This document shows, piece by piece, positions 9,784 to 17,993 of a DNA stretch of 48,205 nucleotides. The DNA is taken from the NCBI GenBank assembly GCA_913061285.1, contig CAJXVR010000013.1:1-48205 (forward strand), read 5' to 3'. A program made the translations under genes and the position numbers. Source of the DNA: an uncultured Verrucomicrobiota bacterium (GTDB taxonomy: Bacteria > Verrucomicrobiota > Verrucomicrobiia > Limisphaerales > AAA164-E04). Position 1 is the stretch's first letter. Each line of letters starts with the position of its first letter. The notes under the pieces are model-generated. The model was not told the DNA's origin. It did not search any database and saw only the letters and a list, made by a program, of their open reading frames with translations.

Positions 9784-11127
9784 ATGAGCCGTAAAATACT
9801 TCTCTATCTCTTTCTCTTCCTTGGCCCGACCCTCGCCATTGCTGAGAAACAACCTAACATTGTCTTTATCATCGCGGATGATCTCGGGTGGGCGGATGTT
9901 GAGTTTCATGGGGGAAACACTCCAACCCCGAATCTGAACCGTCTTCTCTCTGAAGGTGTGGAGTTGCAGCAACACTATGTCGCACCCGTTTGCAGCCCAA
10001 CGCGGGCGGGATTCCTCACCGGCCGATATTGGAGTCGCTTCGGGATCACCACTCCGATTAACAACCGGGGCTTGCCTTTCAAAACGGTGACGGTCGCCAA
10101 GGCGCTGGGTGATGCAGGTTACTCAACCGCCTTGATCGGCAAATGGCATCTCGGTTCGAAACCGGCCTGGGGACCAAATCACTTCGGCTTTCAGTATAGC
10201 TACGGCTCTCTGGCGGGCGGCATCGCACCCTACAATCACTCTTACAAAAAAGGGCCCTATTCCACTACCTGGCATCGAAACGAAGAACTAATCGTTGAGA
10301 AAGGGCACGTCACCGATTTGCTCACCGACGAAGCGGTGAACTGGATTGCCGAACAGACATCAGCCAAAAAGAAAAAGCCGTTCTTTCTCTACCTGCCTTA
10401 CACTGCCGTCCATCTACCGATTCGCGAGCCGGACGAATGGATGGCGAAAGTCCCGGACAACATCAAAGGCGAAGTTCCACGTCAGTATTCCGCTTGCATT
10501 CTTCACTTCGATGACGCGGTGGGGCGAATCGTGGCCGCGATTGATAAAGCGGGGCAGAAGGAAAATACCCTCATTATTGTCACCAGTGACAACGGCGGTT
10601 CTACCGCCGATAACAACGATACAAAATATCCTGATGACAATTGCCCGAGCGGTAGGTTGCCGGGAAATAACAAACCCCTCCGGGGAGAGAAAGGTGAGCT
10701 TTACGAAGGCGGAATTCGTGTCCCCACGATCGCTCGTTGGCCGGGAACGCTGGGAAGCGGGGGGAAACTTGACTCACCGGTCTGCATTGTCGATTGGATG
10801 CCGACCTTCTGTGGCCTTTCGGGAGCCAATACCGATCGGCGATTCTTAGAATGGGATGGGATAAATTTATGGCCGGCCTTGACCGGTACTGGGAAATTAT
10901 CGGAGAGGAACCTCTATATCACTGGAACGCGCGGCAATCGATGGGCGCTTCGTGAGAAGGACTGGAAACTGATTTTTTCCGAAGGCAAAACCGAATTGTT
11001 TGATCTAGCCGGGGACCCTAACGAAAAAAACAACCTCGCCGAAACCTATCCCGATATCGTGACCAGAATGAAAGTGAAACTGAGCGAACACCGTAAGCGG
11101 GATATTGCGTCGCGGGGCGGTCTGTAG
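9784..11127 (+). CDS. Exported arylsulfatase (S1 formylglycine type)
   Basis: A 447-residue compact sulfatase with signal peptide MSRKILLYLFLFLGPTLAIA. Visible family motifs are PNIVFIIADDLGWADVEFHG (first metal site), V-C-S-P-T-R-A-G with the formylglycine Cys at residue 70, GKWHLG, VTSDNGG (second metal site) and RGEKGELYEGGIRVP. It ends with the usual LFDLAGDPNEKNNLA segment and has no extra domain. It probably acts with the preceding sulfatase on a sulfated polysaccharide. The two share family and direction but are only distantly similar. The gene converges on the COG0523 GTPase gene, with 36 bp between stops. Confidence 0.92.
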   Translation: MSRKILLYLFLFLGPTLAIAEKQPNIVFIIADDLGWADVEFHGGNTPTPNLNRLLSEGVELQQHYVAPVCSPTRAGFLTGRYWSRFGITTPINNRGLPFKTVTVAKALGDAGYSTALIGKWHLGSKPAWGPNHFGFQYSYGSLAGGIAPYNHSYKKGPYSTTWHRNEELIVEKGHVTDLLTDEAVNWIAEQTSAKKKKPFFLYLPYTAVHLPIREPDEWMAKVPDNIKGEVPRQYSACILHFDDAVGRIVAAIDKAGQKENTLIIVTSDNGGSTADNNDTKYPDDNCPSGRLPGNNKPLRGEKGELYEGGIRVPTIARWPGTLGSGGKLDSPVCIVDWMPTFCGLSGANTDRRFLEWDGINLWPALTGTGKLSERNLYITGTRGNRWALREKDWKLIFSEGKTELFDLAGDPNEKNNLAETYPDIVTRMKVKLSEHRKRDIASRGGL

Positions 11128-11163
11128 CCCTTTTCGGTAAGCGAAACCAGCGTTGGAAGCGTT

Positions 11164-12213
11164 TCATCTTTCGATGGGAGTCTTCGTTGATTCCGTTGCT
11201 TCGGGAATAGCGTGTTTTCCAAACTCCCTCGCAACCAGGCGATCCAGGGCTCTGGTGTCTAGTCGTGGTCCAATACACAACATTGAAGAGGAGGAATTGT
11301 GAATATTTTGGATAGGCATTGGGTGAGGAACGACTTCGGTGCCGACTCTTTCAAAGAGCCAACGGCACCCGGGTTGCTCGACAAGTTTGACGAGTGCTTT
11401 GGCCCTGAGGACCCATTCTGGTAAGCGAGCGAGAAGTCGTAATATGGAAACGGTTCTTACTTTAAGAGGGAGGCGGGCGTTGTAACCGGTGAAGTGGTGA
11501 GAGAGTTTGTGTGGTGCATCGCTAAGACTCCGAGGAGTCTTAGCGGTTTTAATTTCATCGGATGCAAGGAGGCCGGTTGAAACTGTCAGTTTCCCTTTGG
11601 TGCCCGTTTCGTTCGGGCTCCCTTCAATATGAGCTGTTAGGGTTTGGAGTATCTGAAGGGCGTTTGTTTCGAGTGAATTTGGAGCGTTCTTGGCGAGGGA
11701 ACTTCTGACTTCAGTGAGTCGAGAATGACTGACCTTTTCGGAGTGGGTCAGAGCCCAAAAGCCAGCGGTCTCGAGTTGTCGTTGCTCCAGGAGGGCGAAA
11801 TTGTTTCGCCTTCCCCAGTGGCGCGCATCGATCACGCATACTTGGAGCCTTGGGAAGAATGGGAGACGTTCTTCTAACAGAGTGAAGGATTCAAGAAGCG
11901 CCAGTGGGTCAGCCGTACCGTTAAGTTCGAGAATAAGGAGGTCGGCTGTACTGCGCTTGGCCGTTTCACAGAGAGCAACTAATTCGTCGAGGCTCTCGCA
12001 GCAGGCGCAACCCGCTGCGATGGGCGACACCGTTGTCGCTGATGATTCTTGGAGCGTCGCCGTGTCGATCTCAGCATTGGCGAAATCGTTGAGGATAACA
12101 TCAGTGTAGAACTTAGTCCTATCGAGGGCGGCAAGGATTTGGCGTAGAAACGAAGTCTTTCCAGCACCAAGAAACCCAGAGACAACGAGAAGTGGTTTTG
12201 CTTTGTCGATCAA
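11164..12213 (-). CDS. COG0523 (CobW/YjiA-like) GTPase, putative zinc metallochaperone
   Basis: A 349-residue G3E-family P-loop GTPase. Walker A is GFLGAGKT (residues 13-20). The family metal motif C-x-C-C is at residues 69-72 (GCACCESL), and LILELNGTADP is the switch region. The C-terminal CobW_C half is present but divergent (SHHFTGYNARLP, later PQ/H-poor). Start is a TTG at 12213. COG0523 proteins near Zur-type regulators deliver or conserve zinc during limitation. Here the gene is last in a leftward unit zur-hisI-cobW (80 bp after hisI), which supports a zinc role rather than cobalamin or nitrile-hydratase maturation. Metal specificity is inferred from context. Confidence 0.85.
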   Translation of the reverse strand: MIDKAKPLLVVSGFLGAGKTSFLRQILAALDRTKFYTDVILNDFANAEIDTATLQESSATTVSPIAAGCACCESLDELVALCETAKRSTADLLILELNGTADPLALLESFTLLEERLPFFPRLQVCVIDARHWGRRNNFALLEQRQLETAGFWALTHSEKVSHSRLTEVRSSLAKNAPNSLETNALQILQTLTAHIEGSPNETGTKGKLTVSTGLLASDEIKTAKTPRSLSDAPHKLSHHFTGYNARLPLKVRTVSILRLLARLPEWVLRAKALVKLVEQPGCRWLFERVGTEVVPHPMPIQNIHNSSSSMLCIGPRLDTRALDRLVAREFGKHAIPEATESTKTPIER

Positions 12214-12292
12214 GTTTCAGTCGTGTGTCGCGCTTGGCTTTCTACGGGATTCGTGCTGGTGCTTGGGGGACGCTTCGATATCCACACTTTCT

Positions 12293-12814
12293 CTACAGCT
12301 TAGTCGGATTCTCTGTGCCCTGGTAGACGGTTTCCGGATTGAATGCTTTCTCGCCTCCGATGAATTGCAGCTGTGGTCCGTTTTCGGAAAGGTGCACTTC
12401 TCGGTAGAAGCATGTTCGATAGCCGACGTGGCAGGATGCCTCGTTACCACCTGACGATGGAGGTGTGAGGGTGACACGAATGATGACGCAATCCTGATCG
12501 TCGTCGATGAGGACTTGCTGAACGTGCTGATACATGCCGGAAGTTTCTCCCTTTAGCCAAAGCTTTTGACGCGACCGAGACCAATAGTGCGCGAGTTGTT
12601 TATCGATGGTTTGGCGCAATGCTTCCTCGTTCATGTAGGCGAACATGAGGATCTCTCCGGTGTCGGCATGTTGGGTGATACAGGGCAAGGTGCCGTTCTC
12701 GTTAAACTTGGGGGCGAGGTCGTTGCCTTCTTCGACCTGCTCGACGCTTTTCCTAGGCTCAAAATTCCAACTGAGGGACTGGGATTCAGATTTGGGTTGG
12801 TTCTTTGTTGGCAT
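12293..12814 (-). CDS. hisI: Phosphoribosyl-AMP cyclohydrolase, likely zinc-stress copy
   Basis: A 173-residue HisI-type enzyme (third step of histidine synthesis: opening of the phosphoribosyl-AMP ring). Visible motifs are MFAYMNEEAL, ARHYWSRSR-like AHYWSRSRQKLWLKGETSG, the acidic cluster D-D-D-Q-D of the metal site, and SCHVGYRTCFYR with the zinc-ligand cysteines. About 30 extra N-terminal residues precede the core. No other histidine gene is nearby. It lies between a Zur-like regulator and a COG0523 GTPase. HisI is a zinc enzyme, and duplicated zinc enzymes under Zur control are a known pattern, so this is probably a back-up copy made in zinc scarcity. Whether a second hisI exists elsewhere cannot be seen here. 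Confidence 0.9.
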   Translation of the reverse strand: MPTKNQPKSESQSLSWNFEPRKSVEQVEEGNDLAPKFNENGTLPCITQHADTGEILMFAYMNEEALRQTIDKQLAHYWSRSRQKLWLKGETSGMYQHVQQVLIDDDQDCVIIRVTLTPPSSGGNEASCHVGYRTCFYREVHLSENGPQLQFIGGEKAFNPETVYQGTENPTKL

Positions 12815-12907
12815 TCGTTCGATTGTCTGACTGTTGATGAGGGAGCTGTGAATGTCTCGACCTCTAAGTGTGAGTGTCTCCTGGATAAATCTTCTAGCGG
12901 GGGCGAG

Positions 12908-13309
12908 CTATTCGCATTGATGGCAGTGGCCACGGAGTAGCACTTCCGTGACTTCACGAATCTTTCCGGCCGATTCGAATCCGCTCTCAGTTAGGTCTAT
13001 CTCTGGTAGGCAGGAAACACTGCCGCAATCCACGCAAAGAAAATGCGGGTGGGTATTGCGCCTGTGTTTCCCGTCGGTGATGAGTTCGAAGCGCCATACA
13101 TGATCTCCCAGTTCGGCCCGCCGCACGATTCCTGCCTCGTTCAAGTCGTTGAGATTTCGAAATGCGGTTGCTTGGTTCACTCCTATTTGCGCCAAGTGTT
13201 TTGCGACATCAGCATGCGTAACAGGAGAGGCGACTTTCTGGAGTAATTCTAGGGTCGCAACTCGTGCCGCGGTAGCCCGTAGACCAGCGGCACGAATCAT
13301 TCTTTTCAT
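12908..13309 (-). CDS. zur: Fur-family metalloregulator, probably Zur
   Basis: A Fur/Zur/PerR-type repressor of 133 residues from the ATG at 13309, chosen because AAGGAA lies a few bases upstream; an in-frame ATG at 13333 would add eight residues but has no such site. The N-terminal winged helix reads LRATAARVATLELLQ...THADVAKHLAQIGVNQATAFRNLNDL. The dimer domain carries H-P-H-F-L-C-V-D-C-G and a terminal H-C-H-Q-C, giving the two CxxC pairs of the structural zinc site. It heads a leftward unit with hisI and the COG0523 GTPase and is divergent from the large zinc-uptake set, with two copies of a 15-bp palindrome between them. Zur rather than Fur or PerR is inferred from these neighbours. Confidence 0.85.
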   Translation of the reverse strand: MKRMIRAAGLRATAARVATLELLQKVASPVTHADVAKHLAQIGVNQATAFRNLNDLNEAGIVRRAELGDHVWRFELITDGKHRRNTHPHFLCVDCGSVSCLPEIDLTESGFESAGKIREVTEVLLRGHCHQCE

Positions 13310-13360
13310 TGTTTCCTTGTCCCGGTTTTCCATCGCTTGTGCGGAGTCTGCTGTTCTATT

Positions 13361-13375
13361 TGCATATGTTTTGCA
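13361..13375. promoter_or_regulatory. Putative Zur operator 1
   Basis: The 15-mer TGCATATGTTTTGCA matches the palindrome TGCAAA-N3-TTTGCA with one mismatch. It sits 52 bp upstream of the chosen zur start. Its centre is 31 bp, about three helical turns, from operator 2. Confidence 0.6.
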
Positions 13376-13391
13376 ATATTATCTTGCCAAT

Positions 13392-13406
13392 TGCAAAGGA
13401 TTTGCT
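13392..13406. promoter_or_regulatory. Putative Zur operator 2
   Basis: The 15-mer TGCAAAGGATTTGCT matches TGCAAA-N3-TTTGCA with one mismatch, in the last base. It lies 22 bp upstream of the rightward ATG at 13429. A perfect copy occurs 19 bp upstream of the paralogous gene at 45.09 kb, so position relative to the start is conserved. Confidence 0.6.
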
Positions 13407-13428
13407 TTTGAATAGCTGCATCGTAGTT

Positions 13429-13809
13429 ATGACAGCCGATCAGGAGAAAATATTTTGGCGCCGTTGCGTCTCGCTTCTGTTAGCTGCTGCGGTCTTGTTG
13501 GTTTCTCTCGGCGGTCAAAGTGTGGCCTTTCACGCGTGGGTGCATGGGAGCGAGCTTGACTGCTCACTGGTCTCTCACTCTCCTGCACAAGAGACTCCTG
13601 CAGAAGATTCGACGGATGGGGAGGGGCATGAGCACGGTGATCCTCTTGAGCCGTTTTGCCAAGGCGGGCACCTACTGCAGGTTAGCTTAGAGATCTCGTT
13701 TCTAGATCGTCCACGGGTGTTTGAACCCGTCATTCGGCACTCCTTTGAATTTGCTTTTCCCCGATTCTGCGCCTCTCGCCCGACCCGGGCTCCTCCTGTC
13801 TCTATCTAG
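13429..13809 (+). CDS. Small exported His/Cys-rich protein (copy 1), first gene of zinc-uptake set
   Basis: A 126-residue protein from the ATG at 13429; an in-frame TTG at 13408 with AAAGGA upstream is an alternative start. The N-terminal hydrophobic segment (SLLLAAAVLLVSLGGQ) is a signal peptide or anchor. It is followed by FHAWVHGSELDCSL, an acidic His-containing linker (DGEGHEHGD) and PLEPFCQGGH. The frame F-H-x-W-V-H...C...H...D-P-L-x-x-F-C-Q is shared with the protein at 44710-45090, so these are paralogues of a small family I do not recognise. Conserved His and Cys residues in an exported protein next to a Zur-type operator suggest metal binding, but this is inference. A DUF1559 pseudopilin gene follows in both loci. 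Confidence 0.7.
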   Translation: MTADQEKIFWRRCVSLLLAAAVLLVSLGGQSVAFHAWVHGSELDCSLVSHSPAQETPAEDSTDGEGHEHGDPLEPFCQGGHLLQVSLEISFLDRPRVFEPVIRHSFEFAFPRFCASRPTRAPPVSI

Positions 13810-13910
13810 ACCTTTCCGTCGTGCTGCTGGATCTCCAGCCTGCATCCTTGTCGCCGACACTGCCTGAGTGCGTTGGCGGCTCCTGAAAGTCCGGATACAA
13901 GACATTTTAC

Positions 13911-14675
13911 GTGAAATTTCCCTTACCTGAGCCCTCCGTTTTTTTTGGGGGGGCGCGAAATAAAAATCGGTACGCGTTTACCCTGATTGAGCTGTTGGTT
14001 GTTATCGCCATTATTGGTGTTCTCGCCGCTATGCTATTTCCTGCTCTCGCAAAGGCTTCTGCCAAGGCCAGGCAGATCAAGTGCTCGTCAAACCTTCGGC
14101 AGATTGGGCTGGGCATTAGCATGTATGGGGACGATTTCGAGGGACGGCTTCCTCAAACCGCTCATGAGACCCTCAGTACGAATAAGATTTGGATTCGAAA
14201 AATTCTACCCTATGTGGGGAATTCTGAAGCGATTCGCTTGTGCCCTGCTGATCCGACACGGATTGATCGGCGGGAAAGTGGCGGAACCAGTTATATTCTC
14301 AATGAATTCGTCTCGGTCCCGGTAGTCGATTCGTTCGGCCAGGTGCTGGTGCCGATGCCGAAATTGGAGCAACTGCGCAATCCGACGGAAACGATCCTCT
14401 TATTCGAAGTTGCTGACGAGTACGGCCCCTCCATCTTTTCCGACCATACCCATTCGCGGTCTTGGTTGCGAAGTGGTTGGGAAGGGGTGATTGCCGATGT
14501 TCAAACAGATCGGCATCGGACGGGGGCGTCAAATCCAGATCGCACCGGGGGGCAGGCAAATTACTTGTTTGTGGATGGCCACGTGGAGTCGATCGCAGCC
14601 CTTGAGATCAAGCGTCAGATTGACGCTGGAATTAATGTGGCCCAGCCACCCGAGTTTCGCCCTGCAATCCGTTAG
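13911..14675 (+). CDS. DUF1559-type pseudopilin (copy 1)
   Basis: A 254-residue protein starting at GTG 13911. It has a type IV prepilin-like signal ([20 protein letters not shown]) cleaved before Phe, then the PVC-type DUF1559 body with [17 protein letters not shown] and the C-terminal H-X9-DG-like segment [12 protein letters not shown]. It is about as long as, and very similar throughout to, the protein at 43840-44604 (for example [15 protein letters not shown] near both C-termini). Such proteins are exported by a type II secretion or type IV pilus-like machinery and anchored by the N-terminal helix. Its place between a small His/Cys protein and a surface repeat protein ahead of a zinc ABC transporter suggests a role in metal capture at the envelope. 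Confidence 0.88.
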   Translation: MKFPLPEPSVFFGGARNKNRYAFTLIELLVVIAIIGVLAAMLFPALAKASAKARQIKCSSNLRQIGLGISMYGDDFEGRLPQTAHETLSTNKIWIRKILPYVGNSEAIRLCPADPTRIDRRESGGTSYILNEFVSVPVVDSFGQVLVPMPKLEQLRNPTETILLFEVADEYGPSIFSDHTHSRSWLRSGWEGVIADVQTDRHRTGASNPDRTGGQANYLFVDGHVESIAALEIKRQIDAGINVAQPPEFRPAIR

Positions 14676-14684
14676 AATCCGATA

Positions 14685-14701
14685 GCTCGGTGCTTCCGAG
14701 C
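14685..14701. other. Intercistronic hairpin
   Basis: A perfect 6-bp GC-rich stem (GCTCGG / CCGAGC, 5-base loop) begins 9 bp after the pseudopilin stop, with no T-run after it. It may stabilise the upstream message or weakly attenuate reading into the repeat-protein gene. Confidence 0.35.
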
Positions 14702-14808
14702 GAGACAAGGCTTCAATTGGAGCCCTTCATTCAGATGACCACATAGATGGTTTGTTACTTGAAAGCTTTATCAAAGAAAAACGTTAGACCCACTACCACT
14801 GAAACACG

Positions 14809-17800
14809 ATGAAACTAAAATTCTATCAACTTCTAGCGCCGCTATTTCTGGCCGCAGTCGTCCATTCGGCAAATGCCGAAGAGAGGCAGCTCTGGACGGA
14901 CGGGCATGGAGATCTTCAAGTCGGATACAGCAATGGAACCTGGAATTGGGGAGCGTGGCTCAACAGCAGTCCAGACGAGGTTTCGATCGGCCTTACTGAG
15001 GATTCAAAGGCCTTCATCCCGGACAATCCCAATTTTGATTTTCTCGGTCAACCGGGAGATCCTTTGTGGATCGCACCCCAGGTCGATCGCGAAGGGGTCG
15101 TGTTCTTAGGAATCAATACCTCCTCGACTCCCGTTGGAACGTTTGACGGAAACCGCTTTAATATACGGTTGACGAGCGTTTCTGGTCCCGGTGACTTCAT
15201 TATGTGGATCACGGGGGGAGCGGGGACAGTCGATGTGCCGCTGAATTCCCGAGATGGAATTGACGAAAATGATAAGATTGATTCTCCCGCCCCGGGCCAT
15301 TTTCATGAGAACTGGGGATTCACGTCACCGGGGACCTACGATGTTGGCCTCGCGGCGGAAGGAAATCTAGCGGGGCAGTCGACTCCGATTGTGAGCGACG
15401 AGCAGATCTATCAATTCGCAGTCAATGTGTTTGATCGTGGGGAACTGGACATGGAAGTGGCTTATGAAGGTGGCGAATGGGAGTTGGTGCTACTCGATGA
15501 AGCGAATGAGAAGGAAATCGAGGCAGGCGACGCAGCCCTCCATGCGGGGCCGGAGACCTGGCAGACAGTTCCTTCGAATCCTGCATATTCATTCCTAGGA
15601 AATCCGGGTGACGGTATCTTCATTCTTCCTCAAGACGAAAAAGAAGGTGTGCTCTTCTTAGGCATTGCTGGAGATGAAATTGAAGCGGGCGTTTTTGAGA
15701 ACGATCAAGTGGGGTTGAACCTTGCTAGTGTTGACGGTCCTGGAGCCATCTATCTCTACTCGACCGATGAATTCGGCGCGCCAACAAAATACTTTGATTC
15801 CGCCGATGGCATTGGTGAAGAAGATCAATTCCCTGTCAGCGTCGGTGGCCATTCTCATCAAAACTGGGCTTTCTCGGCTCCTGGAATTTATCGCGTTGGA
15901 TTGACTGCGTCTGGCGTTCTGGCAAATGGCACTGCCGTTGCGAGCGATACAACGGAGTTCCTCTTTGAGGTCTTCGGTCCCACGATCTTTGGAGAGGGCG
16001 AACTCGATTTGGAAGTAGGGTTTGAGGATGGTGAATGGGAGCTAGTTGGATTGGATGAAGCCAACGAGCGTGAGATCTGCGCTGGCGATCTGGTTATCCG
16101 GGGTTCGAGTGACACCCAAACGGTGGTGCCCGAAGATCCTTCTTTCTCCTTCCTTGGAGCACCTGGAGATCCGATCAATGTTCTGCCACAGGAGGAATCC
16201 GAGGGGGTGATCTTCCTAGGAATCGCGGGTGATGAGATTGAGTCCGGTGTGTTCCAGGGCGACACGGTTGAGCTGAAACTGGTTTCATCGACCGGTCCAG
16301 GCCAGGTTTCGCTTTATGCCGTCGATGAGTTCGGGAGTCCCTCTGTGTTCTTCAACACGGCCGATGGCATCAGCGATAGTGATGCCTTCCCCGTCAATGT
16401 CGGTGGGCATTCCCACCAGGCCTGGGGATTCACCCAGCCTGGACTATACCGTGTTGGCTTGCAGGCTTCTGGGCAATTGGTAGGGGATAGTACCGAGTCT
16501 TTGAGTGAGATCGTCGAGTTTACTTTTGATATTCAAACCTCGAATACCGCACCTGAAGTCTTCTCGCAGGGTGAAATAGATTTAGAGGTGGCGTTTGAAG
16601 AGGGCGAATTTGAGCTTGTTCTTCTCGATGAGGCGAATGAGCGAGAGATTCAAGCGGGCGATGGTATCCTGTCTGGAGTAGCGTCAACTTTGGAACCCGT
16701 TCCGAGTGATCCCGCCTTCGGCTTCTTAGGGAATCCGGGCGATCGTATCTTCATTCTCCCGCAGGATGAACAAGCGGGAATCCTCTTCTTGGGGATTGCT
16801 GGTGATGAGATTCCTGCCGGAGAGTTTGAGAATGACTCCGTCGGTCTACACCTGGTTGGAGTGAATGGTCCAGGGAATGTGTTCCTCTACGGAACCGATG
16901 AGTTCGGCAGTCCAACCACCTACTACAACTCGGCCAATGGGCTTGATGGAGACGATGTTTTTCCTGTCAGTGTCGGCGGCCATTCACATCAGAACTGGGG
17001 CTTCTCAGCTGCCGGGCAATATGAAGTGAGTCTTCAGGCCTCGGGTGTTACCACAGGAAGCGGTGAGACTTTGCAAAGCGAAGCGATCACTTTCTTCTTC
17101 GAAGTGTTGGAGCCTGAAGTTTTCAACCAGGGTGAGCTCGATATGGAAGTCGTTTACGAGGGCGGCGAATGGGAGTTGGCCTTGTTGGATGAAGCGAACG
17201 AGCGAGAGGTCGAACCGAATGAAGCCTTGCTGCAAGGTGTGAGTGCGACTCGACAGTTGGTTCCCGAGGATCCCGCGTTCGGATTCTTAGGTGCCGCGGG
17301 AAGTGGTGTCTGGGTCCTGCCACAGGAAGAGACGGAAGGCGTGCTTTTCTTGGGAATCGCGGGGGATGAAATTGAATCAGGTGTCTTTGAGAATGATTCG
17401 GTTGATCTTCAACTGCTTGACGTGAGAGGTCCTGGAGATGTCTCTCTCTATTCGGTCGATGAGTTTGGAGCGCCGACTGTGTTCTTTAGCTCGGGAGATG
17501 GGCTTGATGATAGCGATTCGTTTCCTGTGAGTGTCGGTGGACACTCGCACCAAAACTGGGGTTTCTCGGCTCCTGGGGTCTACAAGGTCACACTTCAAGC
17601 AGCGGGTTCGCTAGTCGCCGGTTCGGAAAGAATTCAGAGTGAGAGTGTCGAGTTCGCCTTTGAGATCGAAACGATGGCCAGCGAACTGTCGATCGCTCTT
17701 GGAGCCAATGGGGCTTTGGTCTTGAGTTGGCCGACGACTGAGGGCGTGGCCTATCAAATCGAATCGATTGCGGCGTTCAACGGAGGACAGTGGTCCGCTG

Positions 17801-17910
17801 ACGGTGATGTTGTTATCGGGAATGGTGAGACAATCGAACAAATCGTTCCGATGAGTGAACAAGCTGATTCTCGTTTCTATCGGCTTGTCGAAGGCGTTGC
17901 TGGAGAATAG
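14809..17910 (+). CDS. Surface protein with five anchor-M-type repeats, partner of the zinc transporter
   Basis: A 1,033-residue exported acidic protein (signal peptide about residues 1-24, ending in NANAEE). It consists of five tandem repeats of about 180-190 residues. Each begins G-E-L-D-x-E-V or similar, contains LLDEANEREI, a LPQDE/EGVLFLGIAGDEI segment and TDEFG/VDEFG, and ends with G-G-H-S-H-Q-N-W-G-F-S-A-P-G-x-Y. The H-x-H-x-x-W element resembles the choice-of-anchor M / TIGR03769 repeat, which in Actinobacteria strictly accompanies a dedicated ABC transporter of the ZnuABC/MntABC type. The last 75 residues form a beta-rich domain ending in FYRLVEG, like C-terminal domains of other Verrucomicrobial secreted proteins. 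The transporter genes lie just downstream, so a role in metal capture or display is likely. Its many Asp, Glu and His residues would suit this. Confidence 0.82.
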   Translation: MKLKFYQLLAPLFLAAVVHSANAEERQLWTDGHGDLQVGYSNGTWNWGAWLNSSPDEVSIGLTEDSKAFIPDNPNFDFLGQPGDPLWIAPQVDREGVVFLGINTSSTPVGTFDGNRFNIRLTSVSGPGDFIMWITGGAGTVDVPLNSRDGIDENDKIDSPAPGHFHENWGFTSPGTYDVGLAAEGNLAGQSTPIVSDEQIYQFAVNVFDRGELDMEVAYEGGEWELVLLDEANEKEIEAGDAALHAGPETWQTVPSNPAYSFLGNPGDGIFILPQDEKEGVLFLGIAGDEIEAGVFENDQVGLNLASVDGPGAIYLYSTDEFGAPTKYFDSADGIGEEDQFPVSVGGHSHQNWAFSAPGIYRVGLTASGVLANGTAVASDTTEFLFEVFGPTIFGEGELDLEVGFEDGEWELVGLDEANEREICAGDLVIRGSSDTQTVVPEDPSFSFLGAPGDPINVLPQEESEGVIFLGIAGDEIESGVFQGDTVELKLVSSTGPGQVSLYAVDEFGSPSVFFNTADGISDSDAFPVNVGGHSHQAWGFTQPGLYRVGLQASGQLVGDSTESLSEIVEFTFDIQTSNTAPEVFSQGEIDLEVAFEEGEFELVLLDEANEREIQAGDGILSGVASTLEPVPSDPAFGFLGNPGDRIFILPQDEQAGILFLGIAGDEIPAGEFENDSVGLHLVGVNGPGNVFLYGTDEFGSPTTYYNSANGLDGDDVFPVSVGGHSHQNWGFSAAGQYEVSLQASGVTTGSGETLQSEAITFFFEVLEPEVFNQGELDMEVVYEGGEWELALLDEANEREVEPNEALLQGVSATRQLVPEDPAFGFLGAAGSGVWVLPQEETEGVLFLGIAGDEIESGVFENDSVDLQLLDVRGPGDVSLYSVDEFGAPTVFFSSGDGLDDSDSFPVSVGGHSHQNWGFSAPGVYKVTLQAAGSLVAGSERIQSESVEFAFEIETMASELSIALGANGALVLSWPTTEGVAYQIESIAAFNGGQWSADGDVVIGNGETIEQIVPMSEQADSRFYRLVEGVAGE
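14908..17670 (+). repeat. Five tandem coding repeats (about 560 bp each)
   Basis: Repeat units begin at about 14908, 15439, 15997, 16570 and 17131. Units 2-5 are highly alike at protein level (GELDMEVxYEGGEWELxLLD at the start, GGHSHQNWGFSAPG near the end). Unit 1 is more divergent (starts GDLQVGYSNGTWNWG) but keeps the PGHFHENWGFTSPGTY motif. The spacing of 558-573 bp between units 2-5 and their protein similarity suggest duplication within the gene. Confidence 0.85.
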
Positions 17911-17934
17911 TGCTCTGAGGCCGAGGAGGGCTGG

Positions 17935-17964
17935 GGCACTTGGCATGACGGCATGTCAGGTGCC
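17935..17964. other. Stem-loop between repeat protein and merC-like gene
   Basis: GGCACTTG (17935-17942) can pair with CAGGTGCC (17957-17964) through seven Watson-Crick pairs and one G-T pair, around a 14-base loop. No T-run follows, so reading into the next gene is expected. It could separate expression of the abundant surface protein from the transporter genes. Confidence 0.35.
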
Positions 17965-17993
17965 TCTCAGTAGCTTAAGAATATTCTGAGCAA

